From Jatrophihabitans sp. (GTDB lineage Bacteria > Actinomycetota > Actinomycetes > Mycobacteriales > Jatrophihabitantaceae), in assembly GCA_036399055.1 (NCBI GenBank), contig DASWNX010000030.1, forward strand, positions 1 to 64,000: a DNA stretch of 64,000 nt, given 5' to 3'. A model generated the notes under the pieces. That model made no database searches, had not been told where the DNA came from, and saw only the letters and a list, made by a program, of their open reading frames with translations. This document shows, in pieces, positions 31,639 to 39,957 of this stretch. The position numbers and the translations under genes are program-made. The stretch's first letter is position 1; each line of letters opens with the position of its first letter.

Positions 31639-34298
31639 CCGCCGGCTGGAAAGCCGGCGTCCCAGCCAGCATCGCGCCGTGGTCGGGGCGGTGGGTCGCC
31701 GACGCCCTCGGCGTCAGCATCTCCCCCGCGCCGCCGGCCGGGGAAGAGCCGGCCTCGCCGCTGCGGGCGCAGGACCTGGTGGGCATGGCCTTGCGGCACA
31801 ACCCGCGACGGGCTCACCTGCTGGTTTCGACGGTGCTGGGCAAGCACCTGCCGGCCGATCCGCGGCTGGTGCACGGCGCCGGGCGGTTGCTCGGGGCGAT
31901 GGTCGCCGACCGGCTGGCCGGGCGGCGTAGCGGCGTCGCAGCCGCCGGTGGCTCGCTGCTGCGGTCGGCGCTCGGGGCCGCTGAGCCGGCCGAGGACTCC
32001 CGGCGCCTGATCGAGCTGTGCGACCGGCATCGCGCCGGGGCTGCGCCGGTTCCCGGCGGGCTGGTGCTCGGCTATGCCGAGACCGCCACCGCGCTGGGGC
32101 ACTGCGTGGCCGAGTCGCTGCGCGTGGACTACCTGCAGTCCACCCGGCGTCAGGTGCCGGGCTGCCAGCCGGTGGCCGGCTTCGACGAGGAGCACAGCCA
32201 CGCCACCCGGCACCTGCTGCTGCCGGCCGACCCTCGCCTGCTGGCCGGGTCCGGGCCGCTGGTGCTGGTCGACGATGAGCTGTCGACCGGCCAGACGGTG
32301 CTCAACACCATCCACGCCCTGCACCGGGAGTGGCCGCGGCAGCGCTACCTGATCGCCACGCTGGTGGACCTGCGATCGGCGGCCGATCACGCCCGCCTCC
32401 GCGGCGCCGCGCAGGCGCTCGGCGTTCAGATCGACGTGGTCGCGCTGGCCTCGGGCACGCTGCGGGTGGCCGAGGACGCGCTGGCCGTGGGACAGCGGCT
32501 GGCGGCTGAGCAGCCGGTGGCCCAGCCCTGCTCGCAAGGCAGGGCGCTGCTGAGCCCGGTCCTCACCGGCTGGCCGGCGGCACTGCCCGAGAGCGGCCGG
32601 CATGGCTTTCCGGCCGGCTCGCAACCGGCCTTCGAGCAGGCCAGCGCGCGGCTGGCCCGGCTGCTGGCCGACCGGTTGCGCGAGCGCCACGAGGCCGACC
32701 GGCCTGACGCCGCGAGCCAGCCCGCACCTGAGCTTTCTCCCGAAGGCGCAAGGCGGATCCTGGTGCTCGGCAGCGAAGAGCTGATGTACGCGCCGCTGCG
32801 GATCGCCGCCGCGCTGGCCGGTGAGCTCGAGGGCTGGGCCACCGTCCGGTACTCCAGCACCACCCGCTCGCCGGTGGTCGCCGTGGATGATCCCGGCTAC
32901 GCCATCCGTGACCGGCTCGCCTTTCCCAGCACGGACGACTGGGACGATCCGGCCGACGGCCCCGGGCCCCGCTATGCCTACAACGTCGCCGGCCAGCGGT
33001 TCAGCGACATCGTGCTGGTCACCGACACCGATCTGGCCGCCCATCACGGCCCGAACGGGCTGGTGGGCCAGCTGGCCTCGGTCACCGACCACCTGCAGGT
33101 CCTCCGGCTGCCGGCCTACCGTCCCCTGCCTGCGCCGCTGACCGGTCCGGACTTCGGCAGCTACCCGCCCGCTGACGTGGCCTGGCTGCTCACCGACCTG
33201 TCCGGCGCCGCGCTGGAAGCTCCGACCGAGGAACGCGAGGAGGCCATCCAGTCCGGCGGCGCGCACTATGCCGAGTCACTGCCGCACGAGTACCAGCCGA
33301 GCGCGGAGTACCGGCAGCTGTTCGCCGACACCCTGGCCGAGTCGGCGGACCGGCTGGCGCACGCCGTCGGAGTCGTCACCGAGCTGGTGCTGGACCGGCG
33401 CGGGCCAGGCGTCGTGCTGGCATCGCTGGCCCGGGCAGGCACGCCGGTGGGCGTGCTGATGCGTCGGTGGGCTCGCTTCGCCCATGGCGCCGAGCTGCCC
33501 CATTACAGCGTTTCCATCGTGCGCGGCAGGGGAATCGACGAACTCGCGCTGGCCTACCTGGCCCGTCACCACGATCCGGCCGACGTGATGTTCATCGACG
33601 GCTGGACCGGCAAGGGCGCCATCAGCCGCGAGCTGGCGGCGGCGGTGGACGGGGTGAACCAGGCCTGGTGGCCGGCCGGCGGCGGCTTCTCGGCCGAGCT
33701 GGCGGTGCTCGCCGACCCGGGCGGCTGCGCGCCGATCTACGGCACCCGCGAGGATTACCTGATCCCGTCGGCCTGCCTGAACGCCACCGTGTCAGGGCTG
33801 GTCTCGCGCACCGTGCTCAACGCCGAGCTGATCTCTCCCGGCCAGTTCCACGGCGCGAAGTTCTACGCCGAGCTCGCCGGCGTCGACGTCTCGCTCGACT
33901 TCATCGAGGCGGTCGCGGCGCGGTTCGCGGCGGTGGCCGAGTCGGTGGCGCGGGACTGGCCGGTGCTGCGGAACTCCGACCGGCGCCCGACCTGGGCCGG
34001 TTGGCAGAGCGTTCAGGAGCTCAGCGAGCGGTACGGCGTGAACGATGTGAACCTCGTCAAGCCGGGCGTGGGCGAGACCACCCGGGTGCTGCTGCGCCGG
34101 GTGCCCTGGAAGGTGCTGATCCGCACCGGTGAGGCCGAGAAGTTGCATCACGTCCTGCTGCTGGCGCGCCAGCGCGGGGTGCCGGTCGAGTCCGTCGACG
34201 GCTTGGCCTTCAGCTGCGTCGGGCTGATCCATCCCCGGTTCAGCCGGGGCGCGGCCGAGGGCGCCGCCCGGCTCGACGCGGCGGCCGGCGCCGGCTGA
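31635..34298 (+). CDS. Fused double phosphoribosyltransferase (PRTase_2-TRSP plus PRTase_1/StiP-like)
   Basis: The 887-aa protein starts at a GTG overlapping the previous stop. The N-terminal half (about residues 20-370) is a PRTase with the PRPP-binding motif LVLVDDELSTGQTVLN (about 210-225) and a TRSP-type region from GARRILVLGSEELMYAP (about 370), where a second nucleotide-binding-like strand appears. The C-terminal half (from about 500; HYAESLPHEYQPSAEY ... VLASLARAGTPVGVLMRRW ... MFIDGWTGKGAISREL) matches the PRTase_1 / StiP-like family of ter loci; IDGWTGKG corresponds to its PRPP loop. In many genomes these are separate genes. It should transfer ribose-5-phosphate to an acceptor supplied by the pathway. 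Confidence 0.82.
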   Translation: MTAGWKAGVPASIAPWSGRWVADALGVSISPAPPAGEEPASPLRAQDLVGMALRHNPRRAHLLVSTVLGKHLPADPRLVHGAGRLLGAMVADRLAGRRSGVAAAGGSLLRSALGAAEPAEDSRRLIELCDRHRAGAAPVPGGLVLGYAETATALGHCVAESLRVDYLQSTRRQVPGCQPVAGFDEEHSHATRHLLLPADPRLLAGSGPLVLVDDELSTGQTVLNTIHALHREWPRQRYLIATLVDLRSAADHARLRGAAQALGVQIDVVALASGTLRVAEDALAVGQRLAAEQPVAQPCSQGRALLSPVLTGWPAALPESGRHGFPAGSQPAFEQASARLARLLADRLRERHEADRPDAASQPAPELSPEGARRILVLGSEELMYAPLRIAAALAGELEGWATVRYSSTTRSPVVAVDDPGYAIRDRLAFPSTDDWDDPADGPGPRYAYNVAGQRFSDIVLVTDTDLAAHHGPNGLVGQLASVTDHLQVLRLPAYRPLPAPLTGPDFGSYPPADVAWLLTDLSGAALEAPTEEREEAIQSGGAHYAESLPHEYQPSAEYRQLFADTLAESADRLAHAVGVVTELVLDRRGPGVVLASLARAGTPVGVLMRRWARFAHGAELPHYSVSIVRGRGIDELALAYLARHHDPADVMFIDGWTGKGAISRELAAAVDGVNQAWWPAGGGFSAELAVLADPGGCAPIYGTREDYLIPSACLNATVSGLVSRTVLNAELISPGQFHGAKFYAELAGVDVSLDFIEAVAARFAAVAESVARDWPVLRNSDRRPTWAGWQSVQELSERYGVNDVNLVKPGVGETTRVLLRRVPWKVLIRTGEAEKLHHVLLLARQRGVPVESVDGLAFSCVGLIHPRFSRGAAEGAARLDAAAGAG

Positions 34299-35134
34299 TG
34301 AGCGTCCTGATAGCCACCGACCTGGACCGCACCCTGGTGTACTCCCGCGCCGCGCTGGCTCTCACCCGCGACGTCCTGCCGGAGCTGACCTGCGTGGAGA
34401 CCCGCGACGGCGAGCAGGTCGGCTTCATGACCAGTGCCGCGGCCCGGCTGACCGCGGCGCTGGCCAGCCGGGCCGTGCTGACGCCGGTGACCACCCGGCT
34501 GCCCGAGCAGCTGGCCAGGATCGAACTGCCCGGCCCGCCGCCCCGGTACGCCGTCGCCGCGAACGGCGGCGTGCTGCTGGTGGACGGCGAGCCGGACCGG
34601 GCCTGGCAACGCCGGGTGGCTGCCGCGGTGGCGGAGTCGACCAGCCTGTCTGATGTCATGACCTACGTCAGACACCATTGCGCGCCGGCCTGGACGTCGC
34701 GGGTGCGCGAGGCCGGCGGCCTGTTCTGCTACATAGTGCTGGGCGAGGCGGGAGCGCCGGACGGCTTCGTCGTCGAGGCCGCCGGCTGGGCCGCCGACCG
34801 GGGTTGGACGGTCTCGGCGCAGGGCCGCAAGGTGTACTGGGTGCCACGCGGGCTCACCAAGACCGCGGCGGTCAGCGAGGTGGCCGACCGGGTCGGCGCC
34901 GAGCTGGTGCTGGCGGCGGGGGACTCGCTGCTGGACCGGGAGTTGCTGTGCTACGCCGACCGGGGCATCCACCCGGCGCACGGCGAGCTGTTCAGCAGCG
35001 GCTGGTCCGCGCCGGGGGTGCGACGGACCCGGGCGGCCGGGGTGCTGGCCGGACAGGAGATCGTGGAGTGGCTCGCCGACCGGGTCGATGAGTTCAGCCG
35101 CCGGTCGGCGCCGCCGGCCGCGGCGATAGGCTGA
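34298..35134 (+). CDS. HAD family hydrolase
   Basis: This 278-aa HAD phosphatase of the Cof/sucrose-phosphatase type has motif I DLDRTLVYS (residues 8-16), motif II Thr in LTPVTTRLPEQ, a motif III Lys in GLTKTAAVSEVA, and motif IV GDSLLDRELLCYAD with two Asp. Between them is a cap domain (about 85-190) for substrate choice. Its ATG overlaps the stop of the phosphoribosyltransferase (TGATG), so the two proteins are coupled. It probably removes phosphate from the phosphoribosylated product. Confidence 0.9.
   Translation: MSVLIATDLDRTLVYSRAALALTRDVLPELTCVETRDGEQVGFMTSAAARLTAALASRAVLTPVTTRLPEQLARIELPGPPPRYAVAANGGVLLVDGEPDRAWQRRVAAAVAESTSLSDVMTYVRHHCAPAWTSRVREAGGLFCYIVLGEAGAPDGFVVEAAGWAADRGWTVSAQGRKVYWVPRGLTKTAAVSEVADRVGAELVLAAGDSLLDRELLCYADRGIHPAHGELFSSGWSAPGVRRTRAAGVLAGQEIVEWLADRVDEFSRRSAPPAAAIG
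35127..35132 (+). promoter_or_regulatory. Candidate -10 box (TAGGCT) for serS
   Basis: TAGGCT overlaps the stop codon of the HAD gene and lies about 40 nt before the serS start. It would let serS be transcribed separately from the Ter operon. Positional inference only. Confidence 0.3.
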
Positions 35135-35173
35135 CCAGGACCCGCCCCCCGCGACCTGGAGATGACCACCGCG

Positions 35174-36412
35174 ATGATCGACCTGAAGAAGCTGGCCGCC
35201 GACCCGGACGAGTACCGCCGCTCGCTGGTCAAGCGCGGAGCCGAGTCGGTCGACGTCGAGGGCGTTCTGAAGGCCCAGCAGGCGGTCACCCAGCTGACCC
35301 AGGAGTACGAGCAGCTGCGCGTGCAGAGCAAGGAGCTGACCCGGCGAGCGGCCAAGGACGAGGCGCTGCGCACCGAGGCCCGGACGCTGCGCGACCAGCA
35401 GACCGAGCTTGAGACCCGGCTGCGGCAGGCTCGCGAGGAGCTGACCAGCAAGGCGTCCTGGCTGCCCAACTACCTCGATGACCGGGTGCCGGCCGGTGAC
35501 GAGTCCCAGGCCGTCATCGTCCGGGCGGCCAACCCGCCGGTCGACGGCGGGCCGTACCGCCCGCACGACGAGATCGCCCTCGCCCTGGGCATCCTGGACG
35601 TCGAGCGGGCCGCGAAGCTGTCCGGCTCGCGTTTCTACAACTTGAAGGGCGACGGGGTCCGGCTGCGGCTGGCGATGCTGCAGCTCTACCTCGACATGGT
35701 GGAGGGCCAGGGCTTCGAGCTGGTGTCACCGCCGGTGCTGGCGAAGAGATTCTCCTTCTACGCCTCGGGATACCTGCCGTTCGCCCAATCCGACAACTTC
35801 GGCGTCAGCGACTCCGAGCTGTCCCTGATCGGCACCTCTGAGCAGGCGCTGCTGGGCATGCACGCCGATGAGGTGCTGCCGGAGTTGCCGGTCAAGTACC
35901 TGGGCGACTCGATGTGCTTTCGCACCGAGGCCGGCAGCCACGGCCGCGACGTCCGGGGCATGATCCGGGTGCATCAGTTCTACAAGCTGGAGCAGTTCCT
36001 CTACTGCGCGCCCGACGAGGTCGAGGCGCTGCACCTGCAGATGCTGGACAACGAGGTCGCGTTCATCGACGCGCTGAACGTGCCCAGCCAGACGATCATC
36101 TGCAGCTCCGCCGACGTGGCCGCGCCCGGCTTCTTCAAGTACGACGTCGAGGCGTGGTTCCCCTCGACCGGCAAGTACCGCGAGCTGACGTCGAACACCA
36201 ACCTCAGCGACTACCAGACCCGCCGGGCCGGCATCCGGGCCCGCATCGACGGCAAGATGGTCCATCCGTACACCATCTCGGCCACCGGGTTCTGCGACCG
36301 GCATATCGCTGCGATGCTGGAGAACAACCAGCTGCCCGACGGCTCGGTCACCGTGCCCGAAGCGCTGCGCCCCTACCTGGGCGGGCGCGAGGTGCTGCGT
36401 CCGGTCAGCTAG
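35174..36412 (+). CDS. serS: Divergent seryl-tRNA synthetase
   Basis: This 412-aa class II synthetase has an N-terminal two-helix tRNA-binding arm (about residues 25-105) and the catalytic core. Motif 2 (CFRTEAGSHGRDVRGMIRVHQF) is normal, TSE (LIGTSEQALL) replaces the usual serine-binding TAE/TSE, and motif 3 is preserved only in outline (FCDRHIAAMLENNQLPDGS). The segment before motif 3, normally LNGSGL or LNGT, reads PYTISATGF, and ELTSxSN reads ELTSNTN. The ATG at 35174 fits the family N-terminus (MIDLKKLAADPDEYRRSL) better than the ATG at 35162, whose GGAG touches it. It may be the genome's only SerRS or a second copy tied to the Ter pathway. Confidence 0.85.
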   Translation: MIDLKKLAADPDEYRRSLVKRGAESVDVEGVLKAQQAVTQLTQEYEQLRVQSKELTRRAAKDEALRTEARTLRDQQTELETRLRQAREELTSKASWLPNYLDDRVPAGDESQAVIVRAANPPVDGGPYRPHDEIALALGILDVERAAKLSGSRFYNLKGDGVRLRLAMLQLYLDMVEGQGFELVSPPVLAKRFSFYASGYLPFAQSDNFGVSDSELSLIGTSEQALLGMHADEVLPELPVKYLGDSMCFRTEAGSHGRDVRGMIRVHQFYKLEQFLYCAPDEVEALHLQMLDNEVAFIDALNVPSQTIICSSADVAAPGFFKYDVEAWFPSTGKYRELTSNTNLSDYQTRRAGIRARIDGKMVHPYTISATGFCDRHIAAMLENNQLPDGSVTVPEALRPYLGGREVLRPVS

Positions 36413-36441
36413 CTCGGGCTTGCTCAGCTGGGCTCGTTCAG

Positions 36442-37137
36442 CTAGCGGGCTCGGGAGTGCACGCTGACCAGGTAGCCGGTCGGCTCGCCGACGTCGTCCC
36501 AGCCGCCGTGCTGGGCGACCTCGCTCAGGCCGGCGCCGGCGCAGGCCGTCAGGTAGTCCGCGGCCGGCGTCACCGGGCAGCCGGTCGGCAGGTGCGCGGA
36601 GTCCAGGCCGAAACCGGCGACCAGCAGCCCGCCGGGCGCCAGCACCGCGGCCAACCGCCGGACGGTGGCGTCCAGGGTGCCCGGGGCCAGTAGCGGGATG
36701 ACATTGCCGGCCGCGACCACCAGGTCGAAGCCGGCGTCCATGCTGGCAGGTCCGGGATCGGTCGGCCCGGCCCCCGCTGAGCCGGCGGGAGCTGGTGGCA
36801 GAAGACGGTCCAGGCCGGGCAGCGCGGCGAGGTCGGCGCTCACCCAGCGCAGGTCGGGCGCCACTCGCCGGGCCTCGGCCAGCATCGAGGAGTCCACATC
36901 GACCCCGACGACGCGGTAGCCCAGTTCGGCGAGCCTGATCGCGACCCGGCCGGTGCCGCAGCCGGCGTCGAGCACCAGGGCAGGGGCGGGGACCAGTTCG
37001 GCGCAGAAGGAGGCCTCGCCGTGCACGTCCTTTCCGGCGGCAGCCAGCCGGGCGAACCGGGCGGCGTAGTCGGCGCCGGACGCGCGGCCGGCCAGCTCCG
37101 CCCAGCGGGTGACCGTCGGCTCGCTTGGCTGGCTCAT
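36442..37137 (-). CDS. SAM-dependent methyltransferase
   Basis: This 231-aa class I methyltransferase has SAM-binding motif I ALVLDAGCGTGRVAIRLAE (about residues 60-78), the acidic strand end VVGVDVDSS, motif II-like DLRWVSADLAAL and the later FDLVVAAGNVIPLL. The ATG at 37137 (MSQPSEPTVTRWAE) is preferred; the frame is open further but shows no family similarity. A Gly/Pro/Ala insertion near residue 120 is unusual. The acceptor is unknown. It is convergent with serS and divergent from the aldolase-like gene, 89 nt away. Confidence 0.85.
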   Translation of the reverse strand: MSQPSEPTVTRWAELAGRASGADYAARFARLAAAGKDVHGEASFCAELVPAPALVLDAGCGTGRVAIRLAELGYRVVGVDVDSSMLAEARRVAPDLRWVSADLAALPGLDRLLPPAPAGSAGAGPTDPGPASMDAGFDLVVAAGNVIPLLAPGTLDATVRRLAAVLAPGGLLVAGFGLDSAHLPTGCPVTPAADYLTACAGAGLSEVAQHGGWDDVGEPTGYLVSVHSRAR

Positions 37138-37226
37138 GGCCTCAAGGCTAGCCGATCGTCGACATCGGGCAGCGGTGGTCGGGTCGTGCCCCACCGGTCT
37201 GCGACCGGCCGAGGCAGACTGGCGGG

Positions 37227-38291
37227 GTGGATGCTGAGACCCGAGCCCGGCGAGCGGCGTGCTCTGAGTTCCTCAGCGGTGACGGGGCGCTGCGGCCCGC
37301 GGAGTTGCTGGCCACAATCAGCCCGGACGTGACGCCCGACCACTACGGCGACGGCGGCGTCGTGACCGACCTGGAGCGGCACGTGGCCGGCCTGCTCGGC
37401 AAGCCGGCGGCGGTGTTCCTGCCCAGCGGCACGATGGCTCAGGGCGCGACGCTGCGGGTGCACGCCGACCGGCGAGCCAGCTGCACCGTGCTGTGGCATC
37501 CGGCGTGCCACCTCGACAACTACGAAGGCCAGGCCCATTCCAGGCTGCACGGGCTGACCGGCCGTCCGGTCGGGACGTGGGACCGGCTGCTGACGGTGGC
37601 TGACCTCCAGGCGGTGGCCGAACCGGTCGCCGCGCTGTTGCTGGAGTTGCCGCAACGTGATCTGGGCGGCCAGCTTCCGGACTGGCACGAGCTGGTCGCG
37701 CAGCTGAGCTGGGCTCGCGAGCGGGGCGCCGCCGTTCACCTCGACGGCGCCCGGCTGTGGGAGGCCTCGGCAGGCTATGACCGGGAGCCGGCCGAGATCG
37801 CGGCGCTGTTCGACACGGTGTATGTCTCGTTCTACAAGGGGATCGGGGCGTTGCCGGGCTGCTGCGTGGCCGGCTCGGACGCTGACGTCGCGCAGGTTCG
37901 CGAGTGGCGTCAACGCCTTGGCGGCACCCTGGCCGGTCTATGGCCGGCCGCCGCGTCGGCGCTGGCGCTGCTGCCCGAACGGCTGGCCGAGATGCCGGCC
38001 CGGCTCTGGCACGCCCGGGCGATCGCCGCCGAAGTGGCCGGCCTCGCCGGGGTGCGAGTGGTGCCCGATCCGCCGCAGACACCGATGATGCACCTGCTGT
38101 TCGACGTGCCGGCCGGCCGATTCGCCGAGAACGCGCGGCGGCTGGCCGAGGACGCTGGAATCTGGGCGTGGCCTGCGGCGACGCCGACCGGTGACCCGAA
38201 GGTGGTCCGCTGCGAGCTCAACGTCGGACGGGCGAGCTGCCGGTTGGCGCCTGCTGTGATAGCGGACACCCTGGCCGCGCTGATCGCCTGA
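37227..38291 (+). CDS. Threonine aldolase-like / beta-eliminating lyase family PLP enzyme
   Basis: This 354-aa fold type I PLP enzyme has the cofactor Lys in SFYKGIGALPG (about residue 200), the His/Asp group of the aldolase family (VFLPSGTMAQGATLRVHADRR, AAVHLDGARLWEASAGY) and ends with the small domain. The signature LDGARLWEA is the usual one for low-specificity L-threonine aldolases. It would split beta-hydroxy amino acids such as threonine into glycine and an aldehyde. A CAGACT box lies 6 nt before the GTG start, with no ribosome-binding site, so leaderless translation is possible. Confidence 0.88.
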   Translation: MDAETRARRAACSEFLSGDGALRPAELLATISPDVTPDHYGDGGVVTDLERHVAGLLGKPAAVFLPSGTMAQGATLRVHADRRASCTVLWHPACHLDNYEGQAHSRLHGLTGRPVGTWDRLLTVADLQAVAEPVAALLLELPQRDLGGQLPDWHELVAQLSWARERGAAVHLDGARLWEASAGYDREPAEIAALFDTVYVSFYKGIGALPGCCVAGSDADVAQVREWRQRLGGTLAGLWPAAASALALLPERLAEMPARLWHARAIAAEVAGLAGVRVVPDPPQTPMMHLLFDVPAGRFAENARRLAEDAGIWAWPAATPTGDPKVVRCELNVGRASCRLAPAVIADTLAALIA

Positions 38292-38376
38292 GCGAAGCCG
38301 TTTGCACCGGAAATAGCGGGTCATTCGCCGCTCAGCGGTCAATCGCCTTGTCAGAGCCGACGGGTAGGAAGGGAGC

Positions 38377-39492
38377 ATGACCGCCGTCGCACCGAACACC
38401 GCCGTCGCACCGAACACCGCCGTCGCACCCACCCCCCGGCAGTTGCTGCAGGTGCGGCGCATCTGGGCCGAGCCCGAGGCGCTGGCCAGCCCGCGGGGGC
38501 GCCAGGTCCTCGACCGATTCCCCGGCGCTGACATCATCGAGGTCGACTCACACTGGAACATCGAGGAGCTGCACGGCAACGCCGGCAATATCGACCGGTG
38601 GGTGCGGGTCAAGACCGAGGACCTGGTGCTCGGCGTCAAGAAGTCGCTGGCCGCCCGGCCGAACGGCCGGTCCGCGGACTGGATCGCCCCGTCACTGGCC
38701 AACGGCTGCGCGATGGCGTGCTCCTACTGCTACGTGCCGCGCCGCAAGGGTTACGCCAATCCCATCACGGTGTTCACCAACATCGACAAGATCATCGGCT
38801 ACCTCGCCCGGCACATCGCCCGGCAGGGACCCAAGACCGAGCCGAACCAGTGCGACCCGGCTGCCTGGGTGTATGACATCGGCGAGAACAGCGACTGCTC
38901 GGTCGACGCGCTGGTCAGTGACAATGTCGCCGACCTGATCGCCGCATTCCGTGACCAGCCGAGCGCCAAGGCCTCGTTCGCCACCAAGCACGTCAACCGC
39001 GACCTGCTCGGACTCGACCCGCAGGGACGCACTCGAGTCCGGTTCTCCCTGATGCCCGAAGCCGACTCGCGGCTGCTGGACATTCGCACCAGCCCGATCG
39101 CGGACCGGATCGCCGCTATCGACGACTTCGTCGCGGCCGGCTACGAGGTGCACCTGAACTTCTCGCCGGTGGTGCTGCGCGACGGCTGGCTGGCGGACTG
39201 GGCAGAGCTGCTAGGCCAGATCAACGACGGCGCCGGCGAGGCGTTCAAGGCCCAGGCCGCGGCTGAGATCATCCTGATGACGCACAACCAGCGACTGCAC
39301 GAGGTCAACCTGGGCTGGCACCCCAAGGCCGAGGACGTCCTGTGGCGGCCTGAGCTGCAGCAGCTGAAGCGGTCTCAGAGCGGTGGCTGGAACGTCCGCT
39401 ACCGCAACAACATCAAGGCCGACGGGGTGCGGCAGCTGCGGGAGCTGATCACCGCCGAGGCGCCCTGGCTGAACATCCGCTACGCCTTCTAG
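38377..39492 (+). CDS. Spore photoproduct lyase-like radical SAM protein
   Basis: This 371-aa radical SAM enzyme has the CxxxCxxC cluster motif in NGCAMACSYCYVPR (about residues 108-121) and the family-typical VFTNIDKIIGYL, ASFATKHVNRDLL and RYRNNIKADGVRQL. It belongs to the spore photoproduct lyase/SplB group, which repairs 5-thyminyl-5,6-dihydrothymine. A Cys in NSDCSVDAL (about 173) is at a place where the H-atom donor Cys of the group could be. The N-terminus has three TAVAPN/T repeats from an 18-bp DNA repeat, perhaps a slippage product. The gene stands alone; nothing nearby suggests sporulation. Confidence 0.85.
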   Translation: MTAVAPNTAVAPNTAVAPTPRQLLQVRRIWAEPEALASPRGRQVLDRFPGADIIEVDSHWNIEELHGNAGNIDRWVRVKTEDLVLGVKKSLAARPNGRSADWIAPSLANGCAMACSYCYVPRRKGYANPITVFTNIDKIIGYLARHIARQGPKTEPNQCDPAAWVYDIGENSDCSVDALVSDNVADLIAAFRDQPSAKASFATKHVNRDLLGLDPQGRTRVRFSLMPEADSRLLDIRTSPIADRIAAIDDFVAAGYEVHLNFSPVVLRDGWLADWAELLGQINDGAGEAFKAQAAAEIILMTHNQRLHEVNLGWHPKAEDVLWRPELQQLKRSQSGGWNVRYRNNIKADGVRQLRELITAEAPWLNIRYAF

Positions 39493-39540
39493 CCGGTCAG
39501 CCGGTCAGCCGGTCAGCGGGTCAGCGGGTCAGCGGGTCAG
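39493..39540. repeat. 8-bp tandem array, six copies, after a stop codon
   Basis: Three CCGGTCAG and three CGGGTCAG units follow the TAG of the radical SAM gene with no gap and stop four bases before the stop codon of the convergent RidA-like gene. Confidence 0.95.
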
Positions 39541-39544
39541 CCTC

Positions 39545-39952
39545 CTAGCCGATCACGGCGTCCGCTTCGATCTCGACCAGCAGCTCGGGCTCGATGAGGG
39601 CGCTGACCTCGAGCATGGACGAGGCTGGGCGGATGTCGGCGAAGAACTCGCCGTGCGCCCGCCCGACCTCCTCCCAGCGGCTGATGTCGGTGAGGAACAT
39701 CCGGGTCCGCACCACGTCTTCCAGGCTCGCGCCGACCTGCTCCAGCGCCGCCGAGATCCGGCGGATCGCCTCCCGGGCCTGCTCGGCGATGTCCTCGCCG
39801 CCGACCGCGCCGCCCTCGGGCCGAGCGGCGGTGGTGCCGGCCACCGACACCCAGGAGCCGACCCGGACGGCGCGCGAATAGCCGACTGCCGACTCCCACC
39901 TCGCGCCCGAAGACACCATCTGCCGCTGACCGGCAGGTTGACGCTGACTCAT
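39545..39952 (-). CDS. RidA (YjgF/Rid) family protein
   Basis: This 135-aa protein has the Rid signature: GSWVSVAGTTAARP, DIAEQAREAIRRISAALEQVGASLEDVVRTRMFLTDI, RPASSMLEVSALIEPELLVEIEADAV. The Arg of the VVRTRMF block and the acidic residue in the last strand are those used by RidA to hydrolyse reactive enamine/imine intermediates. The start at 39952 lies 5 nt after the kinase stop; a later Met (MVSSGARWESA) is possible. It is the last gene of a three-gene minus-strand operon with the kinase and the hydrolase. Confidence 0.88.
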   Translation of the reverse strand: MSQRQPAGQRQMVSSGARWESAVGYSRAVRVGSWVSVAGTTAARPEGGAVGGEDIAEQAREAIRRISAALEQVGASLEDVVRTRMFLTDISRWEEVGRAHGEFFADIRPASSMLEVSALIEPELLVEIEADAVIG

Positions 39953-39957
39953 GAACC

